Source of the DNA: an uncultured Prevotella sp.
GTDB lineage: Bacteria; Bacteroidota; Bacteroidia; Bacteroidales; Bacteroidaceae
Assembly (NCBI GenBank): GCA_905210845.1
Contig: CAJLYG010000158.1
Span: 1-7,502, forward strand
Length of the DNA: 7,502 nucleotides
Direction of reading: 5' to 3'
The translations under genes and the position numbers were made by a program. This document shows, piece after piece, positions 1 to 6,067 of this stretch (the first letter of the stretch is position 1; the number at the start of each line of letters is the position of its first letter). Below the pieces are notes generated by a model, which searched no databases, was not told the DNA's origin, and saw only the letters and a program-made list of their open reading frames with translations.

Positions 1-280
1 TTTCATAGTCCACCGTGCCGATTTTGTCAGTACCCTTGAACATCAAGTGCTCGAAATAGTGGGCAATGCCCGTGTTGGGGCAATCCTTGGCACCGGCCTT
101 CACCACCACGGCACCATAGACTTTGGGCTGGCTGTGGTCGATATTGAGCCACACCGTAAAGCCATTGTGCAACCTCAGCGTCTGAACATCCCACGCGCCT
201 TGCGCATAGACTACGGTCCAACCCAAGACTGCCAATAGGACACACAACCATCCCTTTGTCATATTATGATATCGTGTCAT
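1..280 (-). CDS. M16 family (insulinase-like) zinc metallopeptidase, N-terminal part
   Basis: I translated this frame by hand: it is open from an ATG at 280 to the left edge and gives 93 complete codons. The first 26 residues form a signal peptide with a hydrophobic stretch WLCVLLAVLGW and a likely signal peptidase I site after YA (residue 26). A classic M16 active site follows: H74-Y-F-E77-H78, the inverted zinc motif HxxEH, inside the family's typical context GIAHYFEHLMFKGT. In this family the two His and a downstream Glu bind zinc and E77 is the catalytic base; the second Glu ligand is outside the window. The protein should be exported and cleave peptides in the periplasm or at the outer membrane. 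An alternative in-frame ATG at 262 gives a shorter signal peptide beginning MTKGW and is almost equally plausible; neither start has a strong Shine-Dalgarno site. The gene has its own promoter and is separated from the broken receptor upstream. Confidence 0.93.
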   Translation of the reverse strand, partial: MTRYHNMTKGWLCVLLAVLGWTVVYAQGAWDVQTLRLHNGFTVWLNIDHSQPKVYGAVVVKAGAKDCPNTGIAHYFEHLMFKGTDKIGTVDYE

Positions 281-307
281 CTTGTCTCTCTGATAATGAA
301 TAGAACA

Positions 308-337
308 CAAAATTACTGAAAAGGCATCAAAAGCCAA
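308..337 (-). promoter_or_regulatory. Bacteroidetes-type promoter for the M16 peptidase gene
   Basis: On the minus strand the box TAATTTTG (315-308) matches the Bacteroidetes -7 consensus TAnnTTTG. A TTG lies 19 bases upstream (337-335), in the place of the -33 element. Transcription would start near base 301 and give a leader of about 20 bases before the ATG at 280. The call rests on motif and spacing only. Confidence 0.5.
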
Positions 338-388
338 CAAGCAGCAATACAAAAAACATTAAATAGCACACTGTTCTTGGCATATTTC

Positions 389-419
389 TTGCTTTTCAGA
401 AGGGAAAGCTATATATTTG
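389..419 (+). promoter_or_regulatory. Plus-strand promoter pointing into the broken receptor
   Basis: TATATTTG at 412-419 is an exact match to the Bacteroidetes -7 consensus TAnnTTTG. TTGC at 389-392 is placed exactly 19 bases upstream, the same architecture (TTGC, 19 bases, -7 box) as the promoter of the receptor gene at 1252-1222. Transcription would start near 426 and run rightwards, antisense to the receptor fragment. No plus-strand gene follows, so the promoter looks separated from the gene it once served. Confidence 0.5.
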
Positions 420-1100
420 CAGACAATAGTAAACGATAAACATAACTAACGCACCCCCCGCCATGGAAGAGGCACTGCCGTTCAATGAAGGGTTCAGCGA
501 ACTGAGGTTGGCATTGTTCGATAAGGGAGCGCCATCCGAGATGACAGCCGTTCCCAATGAGTTCATGGCAGAACCCGTTCCACCGTCTATCCCACGGATC
601 GTGATCGTCTTTGCCGAATTCAGGTCTTGGTTATTACTGATCGCTCCAGGCATCAAGGCAAGGACATCAGCAAGATTTGTTGACTGGAGATGGTCGATGG
701 CATTCCGATTGATATAAGAAGCCGTTGACTGTCCAGAGTTCTTATTCTGTGCGGTTACCACCACATCCTTCAACCGGAAGTTCTCATCCGACAAGGTAAA
801 GTCAAGTTTCACATCACCCTTGACAACGATCAAGGTATCCACGTCTTGCTTGCCCAAATACTTTACTTGAAACCGGACCTTCCCTTGGGGGACATTATTT
901 AAACGATAATGACCGTCAAGGTCGGTAACCGCCGCGATTTTAAACTCGGGCAGGAATATCGTCGCCCCCACAAGAGGTTGCCTTCCCGCCTCGAACACTG
1001 TACCATTGATCTTTATGTTCTGCTGGGCATGCACGCCAATTCCTATCCATGTCAGCAACAGAAACAAAGATACCTTTAGTTTGTTCTGTACTCGTTTCAT
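396..1100 (-). pseudogene. TonB-dependent outer-membrane receptor, N-terminal fragment
   Basis: The reading frame gives 234 residues, of which about 216 look like receptor. Residues 1-25 are a signal peptide ending VHA before QQ. Residues about 28-108 form a carboxypeptidase-regulatory-like (CarboxypepD_reg) beta-sandwich domain with the usual PLVGATIFLP and TDLDGHYRLNNVPQG segments. LKDVVVTAQ (110-118) resembles a TonB box or plug start, and the plug follows with NLADVLALMPG (142-152), ITIRGIDG (166-173) and DGAPLSNN (189-196). The plug is cut after MAGG (213-216). The last 18 residues, ALVMFIVYYCLQIYSFPF, come from intergenic sequence and do not resemble a receptor; the other two frames do not continue it either. 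The whole beta-barrel, normally several hundred residues, is missing, so the product cannot transport. The plug lacks the usual SusC look, so I call it a general TonB-dependent receptor. Substrate unknown. Its promoter and leader appear intact. Confidence 0.88.
450..460. other. Junction where receptor coding sequence ends abruptly
   Basis: To the right of about base 452 the minus strand codes for a well-formed receptor plug domain. To the left it is AT-rich intergenic sequence with a promoter in the opposite direction. The join includes a run of six C (454-459) next to GCC. No transposase, terminal inverted repeat or target duplication can be seen beside it. It marks an inversion, a deletion or an assembly error; the sequence alone does not decide which. 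Confidence 0.6.
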
Positions 1101-1221
1101 CTATATTAAATCTCTAAATATAATTAACAGCATCATTACTTCACACCTTAGTCCCGTCTTTGGTTGGTTTTACAAAGTGGCACTTTTCACCTTAATTACG
1201 TAACATTTAGCTAATATTTTG
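1101..1221 (-). promoter_or_regulatory. Leader of the TonB receptor fragment with palindrome and repeats
   Basis: This is the probable 5' untranslated region, about 115 bases, between the promoter and the ATG at 1100. It contains a 13-base palindrome, AAAGTG-G-CACTTT (1174-1186 on the plus strand), and an imperfect direct repeat of 13 bases (1138-1150 and 1182-1194, 11 of 13 identical, core CACCTTA). An 8-base palindrome TTACGTAA sits at 1195-1202. These could form an operator or a structured leader, but I recognise no known riboswitch. There is no clear Shine-Dalgarno site before the ATG. Confidence 0.35.
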
Positions 1222-1252
1222 CAAAGATATATAAAAGAATGCTATTTTGCAA
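1222..1252 (-). promoter_or_regulatory. Bacteroidetes-type promoter of the TonB receptor fragment
   Basis: On the minus strand TATCTTTG (1229-1222) matches the -7 consensus TAnnTTTG. TTGC (1252-1249) lies 19 bases upstream as the -33 element. The ten-base word TTGCAAAATA occurs twice, once starting at the -33 box (1252-1243) and once overlapping the end of the -7 box (1224-1215). An inverted repeat AATACC/GGTATT (1251-1256 and 1265-1270) touches the -33 box. Transcription should start near 1215. Confidence 0.6.
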
Positions 1253-1334
1253 TACCTAAAACAAGGTATTTATTAAGTTTAACATACCAATGAATAGGGT
1301 GACTATCGTCTACTTTTATTTAGCCCACAGTTCA

Positions 1335-1342
1335 CAAAGATA
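1335..1342 (-). promoter_or_regulatory. Possible second -7 box in the 1101-1453 intergenic region
   Basis: TATCTTTG (1342-1335, minus strand) again matches TAnnTTTG, but the -33 region is poor: the best candidate, TTTA, is 22 bases upstream. It could be an extra upstream start for the receptor fragment, or chance in AT-rich DNA. Apart from this box, the promoter at 1222-1252 and the terminator at 1389-1425, I see no gene in the 353 bases between 1101 and 1453. Confidence 0.25.
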
Positions 1343-1378
1343 TAAGAAACGGCAGAATATAACCTAAAATAACAAGCT

Positions 1379-1425
1379 AAGAAAACAATCGTGCCTGTGC
1401 TCTTGCATACAGAGCACAGGCACGA
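1379..1425 (-). terminator. Rho-independent terminator after the S9 peptidase gene
   Basis: A perfect 14-base inverted repeat, CGTGCCTGTGCTCT (1390-1403) and its complement (1411-1424), is extended by a T-A pair (1389/1425) and closes a 7-base loop. On the minus strand the GC-rich stem is followed directly by TTGTTTTCTT (1388-1379), a U-rich tract. The plus-strand side has no such tract, so it acts leftwards. It starts 28 bases after the peptidase stop codon and ends the SusC-SusD-peptidase block. Confidence 0.9.
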
Positions 1426-1453
1426 CAATAGGAGGAAACGGGCATCCGCGACA

Positions 1454-4369
1454 TCAGGGCATCAGTTCCGTACCGAAGTACTGGCCTTTCCTGATGGCTG
1501 GGACTCCCCTACTCATCCACGCAGGTTCAGGAGCTCCCTGGAGGTAATGGTCGAAGAACTGCTGAAGGCGCACGGACAGGTCCTTGCAATTGCGGCGCTC
1601 CACTAAGTTGTGGGCTTCCTTGTTATACTCCAACATCCATACGGGCTTCCCAAGTCGACGGAGTGCCGTGAAATACTCGATGCCCTGATACCATGGCACG
1701 GCACCGTCATTGTCGTTGTGCATGATCAACAGGGGTGTCTTTACCCGATCTGCCTTGAACAATGGGGAGTTCTCTAAATACAGGTCGAGCCCGCCTTTCT
1801 CCCATAAGGACTTGCCGACACGGCTCTGTCCATGCTCATACTGCATCTGCCGGCATGCCCCAGATGCCCAGCGGATGCCACCGTATGCCGAGGTCATGTT
1901 ACTGACTGGAGCTCCTGCTCCTGCCGCAGCGAAAAGTGAGGTGCGAGTGACAAGATAAGCGGTCTGATACCCGCCCCAGCTCTGTCCTTGTATGGCCAAA
2001 CGCGTGGAGTCGATAAACGGGAACTGCTGACACATGGACCTTACTCCGGACACGATACAATTGTAGGCACTCTCACCGGGATGACCGACCCGATAGCGTA
2101 TGTCTGGGACAAAGACTACATAGCCACGGGAGCAGTAGAAAGCAAGGTTAATGGTACTGCGACTGGGACGCGGCTCGATGAAATTATAAAGTGTCTCCGA
2201 CCTGCGCTCATAGAAATAGCTGATCATAGGATATTTCTTCGTCTGATCCACGCCGTCCGGGATATACAGGATGCCGTCCAATGGCGTGCCGTCGTAAGCT
2301 TTCCAATGCACAAGATGTGCCGTACCCCATGAGAAGGGAGCCAACTGACTGTTGAGGCGGGTCAAAGGTTGCTGATGCTCAAAGTCATCCTTGGTGATAT
2401 AGAGATCATAGGCATTGCGGAAGTTTCCCTTGCCATAAGCGATGGTCGCTGCATCCTTGCTCTTGCGGATGTCGATGTAGCTCACTGTATCGGGGGCAAC
2501 GACATGAAGGGAGGATGGTTTAGAGGGGGACACAGAGGCAAGTCCATTTTTCTTGCCGACCTCATCAAAGACCGTCATGTAGACACGTCCTCCTTGGGGA
2601 ACGGCATTCTTCTCCCGCCAATACTTGGAATAAGCCAAGGGGCGATAGTCGATCGAGAAATGCCGCATCTGCCATTGGCGTGAGCGTCCTTTGCCAGCCG
2701 TGAGGTTCATGTAGCTTCCGTCTTTGGGATTGAACTGCCACAGGTCGTACCGGTCGGAGATGATCACACCCCGATCCTTCGCTAACCATTGCGGTCGCAT
2801 GTCGTAAGGGGAAGGGAAGTTGGGATGGTCATCCTCCTCATCGTAGAATGCAGCCGGCACCTTGCGCGTGAGGCAGCGTGCCGTAGATGCCTTGATGTCG
2901 TATGCATACCAGGCGGAGTCGTTCATCTGATACCATAACAGATAGTTTCCGTCTGGGGATGCCGTCACCCAAGCGTTGAGTTTCTTGGCGACAACACGTC
3001 GACTGCCATTCTTCGTATTGACTAAATAGACATCTGCATTGTCGTTATCCTCCCATTGCGAAGATATATAATAAGGTGTACGGTCCTGTGACAAGGCCCA
3101 TTCACCGTCGCCTTCATTCATCAGGGTGATGTCATCCCATCGGTTGGTGGCTAAGGGGATGATCTCCTGAGCACGGTCGAGATGGATAACAGCCGGATAG
3201 GTGTATTTCTTGTTAGTCTCTAATTCTACCTTCTGCTGTGACTGCAACTGGTCGTCGCGCCAGTTCCAGATGTCCACCTGGGCTGTCTCTGACGCAAAGA
3301 CCGTGGTATCACGGGGAGGGAGGATCGGAGCAACGCCAAGGAGGACACGTCGACCGGAGCGTGAGAACTCTGGGGCACTGTTCTGGTTGAGCGTCCATCC
3401 CTCGGGCAGGTTCTTGTGGTATCCTTGCGGGATGATCTCTCTCGTGCCCCGACCGTCGTGCAAGAACAGGGAACAATGCTTGTCACCTGTCGATGCTGTG
3501 TCCGTGGAGGCGAGGAAGACCAGCTGGTTGCCATCAACGCTAAACTTAAGACTGCCATACCATGCTTTCTTCTCTGAGAGGATCGTGGCTTTCATGCCTT
3601 GCCTGAGATCATAGAGCGTCGCGCTCCCTTCCACGGATGGCTCCTTTTCGCCTGTGCTCTCCTTATCCTTGGCTGTCCCTGCCTGCTGAGCCTTCTTCTT
3701 CGAAGGATTGACGAGCACGGCTAACCGCTTGGCATCAGGCGAGAAGGCATATTCCGCCACATGCTTGAGCGTGTCTGCCGCCCCATTGGTCGTGTTGACA
3801 ACGATCAGGACTGTTCCGTCATCCCCTGACTTATTGCCTGCATTGGGGACCTTTTTCTCTTTCTGTGCGTTCTTGCCTACCGAGGCTGTGTCTTTCTTGG
3901 AAGCATCGCCTTGCACGTAAGCAAGGAACGGCTGTGCTGTCAGTCCGGTCTTGTAACCCTTGATGGTTCCCCATTTCGTAAGACTCATGTCAGCGAGCCG
4001 GATGAAAGCCAAGGAGTCCTGGGGCATCTTGTCTTTCTTGACATTCTTCTTCCGGGCAGCCAGGATCTTACTGAAGGGAGACTTGATGAGTGCCGTGACC
4101 GTGGATCCATCACCGGCGATGATCGCCTTATAGCCCCGTGGTATCGTCAACTCTTTGCCATCACTGTTCCGATGGATGATAAGCTTGCCATCTCCCTCCT
4201 GGGGGTTGACCTCGAAAACCGTGAACTTACCGTCCGGAGTCAACTGGGTGGATGACACACTCTGCCACCTGTCACAGACGGAATGGTCGAGTGACCGTTT
4301 TTGCCCCATCATCGATAAGGGGAAAAGGAAAAAGACAAGAAAAAGATAATTCCTCATAATCTTGTTCAT
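1454..4369 (-). CDS. Secreted S9 family (prolyl oligopeptidase-like) serine peptidase
   Basis: The protein has 971 residues. The signal peptide is MRNYLFLVFFLFPLSMMG (from Met5) with probable cleavage before Q23, so either ATG, 4369 or 4357, would work. Residues about 30-670 are the N-terminal domain, in which WD/PD-rich repeats such as FSPDAKRLAVL (209-219) and ASPDGNYLLWY (470-480) suggest a beta-propeller. Residues about 680-945 are the alpha/beta-hydrolase domain. The catalytic triad is visible: Ser797 in GQSWGGYQ, Asp888 in HNDNDGAVP and His920 in KEAHNL, all in family order and spacing, so the enzyme should be active. S9 enzymes cleave short peptides, commonly after proline or as dipeptidyl or oligopeptidases; the exact specificity cannot be read here. 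Two Lys/Gly/Ser-rich low-complexity insertions (about 155-186 and 221-248) probably form loops on the propeller. It follows SusD by 85 bases with no promoter of its own that I can see, and likely trims peptides for the SusCD importer. Confidence 0.95.
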   Translation of the reverse strand: MNKIMRNYLFLVFFLFPLSMMGQKRSLDHSVCDRWQSVSSTQLTPDGKFTVFEVNPQEGDGKLIIHRNSDGKELTIPRGYKAIIAGDGSTVTALIKSPFSKILAARKKNVKKDKMPQDSLAFIRLADMSLTKWGTIKGYKTGLTAQPFLAYVQGDASKKDTASVGKNAQKEKKVPNAGNKSGDDGTVLIVVNTTNGAADTLKHVAEYAFSPDAKRLAVLVNPSKKKAQQAGTAKDKESTGEKEPSVEGSATLYDLRQGMKATILSEKKAWYGSLKFSVDGNQLVFLASTDTASTGDKHCSLFLHDGRGTREIIPQGYHKNLPEGWTLNQNSAPEFSRSGRRVLLGVAPILPPRDTTVFASETAQVDIWNWRDDQLQSQQKVELETNKKYTYPAVIHLDRAQEIIPLATNRWDDITLMNEGDGEWALSQDRTPYYISSQWEDNDNADVYLVNTKNGSRRVVAKKLNAWVTASPDGNYLLWYQMNDSAWYAYDIKASTARCLTRKVPAAFYDEEDDHPNFPSPYDMRPQWLAKDRGVIISDRYDLWQFNPKDGSYMNLTAGKGRSRQWQMRHFSIDYRPLAYSKYWREKNAVPQGGRVYMTVFDEVGKKNGLASVSPSKPSSLHVVAPDTVSYIDIRKSKDAATIAYGKGNFRNAYDLYITKDDFEHQQPLTRLNSQLAPFSWGTAHLVHWKAYDGTPLDGILYIPDGVDQTKKYPMISYFYERRSETLYNFIEPRPSRSTINLAFYCSRGYVVFVPDIRYRVGHPGESAYNCIVSGVRSMCQQFPFIDSTRLAIQGQSWGGYQTAYLVTRTSLFAAAGAGAPVSNMTSAYGGIRWASGACRQMQYEHGQSRVGKSLWEKGGLDLYLENSPLFKADRVKTPLLIMHNDNDGAVPWYQGIEYFTALRRLGKPVWMLEYNKEAHNLVERRNCKDLSVRLQQFFDHYLQGAPEPAWMSRGVPAIRKGQYFGTELMP

Positions 4370-4383
4370 TACGATTTAAAATA

Positions 4384-4416
4384 GTTTGGTGACCCGTCAG
4401 AGACCAGCCACCAAAC
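4384..4416 (-). other. Hairpin in the gap between SusD and S9 peptidase genes
   Basis: GTTTGGTG (4384-4391) and CACCAAAC (4409-4416) form a perfect 8-base stem with a 17-base loop. On the minus strand it is followed by TATTTTAAAT, only a weak U tract. It may be a partial terminator or a block to 3' decay that sets the peptidase level below SusCD. It is not strong enough to call a full terminator. Confidence 0.4.
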
Positions 4417-4454
4417 CTTCACTTCATTATTTTTACTAACATGGAACCGTATTT

Positions 4455-6050
4455 CTATTCATCGGCTAAGATCGCAGAGTTGTAATCTGTTTCCTTATTC
4501 GGAATCGCCCAAATCCACCGCGTATCATCACCCGCAGGAATGGTAATGGCGAAAGTAGAGTTGAAGCTACCGGGAGAAGCCAAGCCTGCGCTGACTTTTA
4601 ATTCCTTACGAGCAATGTCTTTCTTCCAACGCTTGCAGTCGGTCCAGTCGAACCCTTCACCGAAGAGATCGAACCTCCGATAGGTGGTCACTTCGTCAAG
4701 CAGGTCATTGCCCGTCTTGGTACTCAGCACATAACTGGCATCATAAGGATGCACGACATCATAGAGCAACTGGCGTGCCTCAGCCTCCTTGCCTAAGTGG
4801 CAGTCAGCTTCCGCCTCGGTATAGTACATCTCTGCCGCACGGAACAGGTTGAAGGAGCCACCACCCGGCATGAAGGCAGCGCGCAATTTGAACTGCATAT
4901 AGCCATAGACACGACTGGTTGCATAGAGATAGCCACTATTGACCGCACGCTGGTACATCGCGCCCTTGGTGACACGGCCTGCAGTAGAACCCGATGCAGT
5001 CATTGTCTTGAACTCCGCGTCTGACTGAGGCACGAGATAAAGATTACGGCGCACATCGGTCGTAGGGATCTTATCGATCAGCTCCTTGCTGATGGCAAGA
5101 GGATAGTTGCGGCCCTGACTACCAGAAGCGTTAGAGCCGATGTAAGCAAAATAACTGTAATAGTAGAGTGTCTGGTCCTCAGCCTCGTAGACACCCCAGA
5201 TCCACTCATCGTTCGGGCTGTTGAATCCTTCTGCATAGGCTTTCTCTCCCATGATCGAATAGCCAGAGCGAGCCTTGGCTGCGCAATCTGCAGCAGTCTG
5301 CCAGTCTTCGCGATAGAGGGCGGCACGTGCCTTGACAGCATAGGCAACACTGAGGTCAGGCAGGTAGAACTCGCTCGACGAGCGTTTCTCTGAACTGGAA
5401 GAGAACAAGGAAATGGCCTGGTCAAGGTCAGCATAGATCTGCTGATAGGTCTCAGCCAACGTAGCCTGTGCCTGTGCTTGGTCTTCTGTCGGGTCGGTAG
5501 CCTTCAGGCGCAGCACGATACCATGGGATGCTCCGTTGTTGCTGTCGCACCAGCGCTTGCTGTACAAGGTAGAAAGCCGATAGAAACTATAGGCTCTGTA
5601 GACCAAGGCCTGTGCCTTGATGAATGCCTTCTCCGACTCTGTACCCTCCGCGTCATCCACTGCATCGATGATGGCATTGGCATTGCCGATGAGCTTATAG
5701 TAGTAATACCACGGATAATAAGTATAGAGGGATGTTTTGCTCGTCTTGAAGGACGCAAGGTTGTTCCACAGGCTTGACCATCCGGTATTGGCACACTTCT
5801 GGTGGTCGTTGCCATTGAAGTCGTTGTACCAGTTGAGAATAGTGCCCTCACCATTCAAACCCTGAGTACCCAAATACTGGTTGGTCATCTGTTTGGCAAG
5901 GCCGTTTACCGCCAAGGCGCAATTCTTTGTCGTAGAGAAAGCCGTAGAACGGGAGATGGCGTCATTGGGGGTCGTATCCAAATAGTCGCTACCACAAGAG
6001 GTAAAGCCAAGAGTCGTGGCAGCTGCCAAAATCAATATATATTTCTTCAT
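4455..6050 (-). CDS. SusD/RagB family outer-membrane nutrient-binding lipoprotein
   Basis: The 531-residue protein is a normal length for the family. It starts with a lipoprotein signal peptide and lipobox GFTSC, so Cys19 would be lipidated; it is followed by SDYLDTTP, the usual SusD start. Residues about 20-250 form the SusD-like N-terminal helical (TPR-like) part, with WYYYYKLIGNANAIIDAVD (114-132) and LAETYQQIYADLDQAISLF (198-216). The C-terminal SusD domain shows RAAEMYYTEAEADCHLGK (404-421), the signature YRRFDLFGEGFDWTDCKRW (457-475) and WAIPNKETDYN (514-524). SusD proteins form a lid on the SusC barrel at the cell surface and bind the ligand. The start is supported by AAGGAA just upstream of the ATG at 6050 and by the 17-base distance to the SusC stop. 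The ligand is not readable from sequence; the neighbouring peptidase suggests peptides. Its SusC partner is broken by a stop, so its function in this strain is uncertain. Confidence 0.96.
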   Translation of the reverse strand: MKKYILILAAATTLGFTSCGSDYLDTTPNDAISRSTAFSTTKNCALAVNGLAKQMTNQYLGTQGLNGEGTILNWYNDFNGNDHQKCANTGWSSLWNNLASFKTSKTSLYTYYPWYYYYKLIGNANAIIDAVDDAEGTESEKAFIKAQALVYRAYSFYRLSTLYSKRWCDSNNGASHGIVLRLKATDPTEDQAQAQATLAETYQQIYADLDQAISLFSSSSEKRSSSEFYLPDLSVAYAVKARAALYREDWQTAADCAAKARSGYSIMGEKAYAEGFNSPNDEWIWGVYEAEDQTLYYYSYFAYIGSNASGSQGRNYPLAISKELIDKIPTTDVRRNLYLVPQSDAEFKTMTASGSTAGRVTKGAMYQRAVNSGYLYATSRVYGYMQFKLRAAFMPGGGSFNLFRAAEMYYTEAEADCHLGKEAEARQLLYDVVHPYDASYVLSTKTGNDLLDEVTTYRRFDLFGEGFDWTDCKRWKKDIARKELKVSAGLASPGSFNSTFAITIPAGDDTRWIWAIPNKETDYNSAILADE

Positions 6051-6059
6051 ATTCCTTAT
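6051..6059 (-). promoter_or_regulatory. Ribosome binding site of the SusD gene
   Basis: AAGGAA lies close upstream of the ATG at 6050 on the minus strand, inside the 17-base gap after the SusC stop. It is the best purine-rich site in the window and fixes the SusD start. It also makes translation of SusD possible without full translation of SusC. Confidence 0.5.
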
Positions 6060-6067
6060 TGATAAAA

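Noticed and set aside
27..251. A 74-codon minus-strand frame near the left edge
   Set aside because: It overlaps the M16 peptidase in a different frame. The M16 frame has a signal peptide and HxxEH motif, while this one has no recognisable feature.
420..480. An insertion sequence or transposon end at the receptor junction
   Set aside because: No transposase, terminal inverted repeats or target-site duplication could be found on either side.
463..717. An 84-codon plus-strand frame that begins just after the plus-strand promoter at 389-419
   Set aside because: The position is tempting, but the whole frame is antisense to conserved receptor plug sequence, so it is more likely created by the junction than a real gene.
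1101..1221. A cobalamin or other known riboswitch in the leader of the receptor fragment
   Set aside because: A GTGCCACTTT stretch recalled part of a B12 element, but the conserved B12-box context and other core segments are absent.
1391..4349. Several plus-strand and alternative-frame open frames of 64-137 codons inside the S9 peptidase gene
   Set aside because: All are shadows of a continuous 971-codon gene with an intact catalytic triad.
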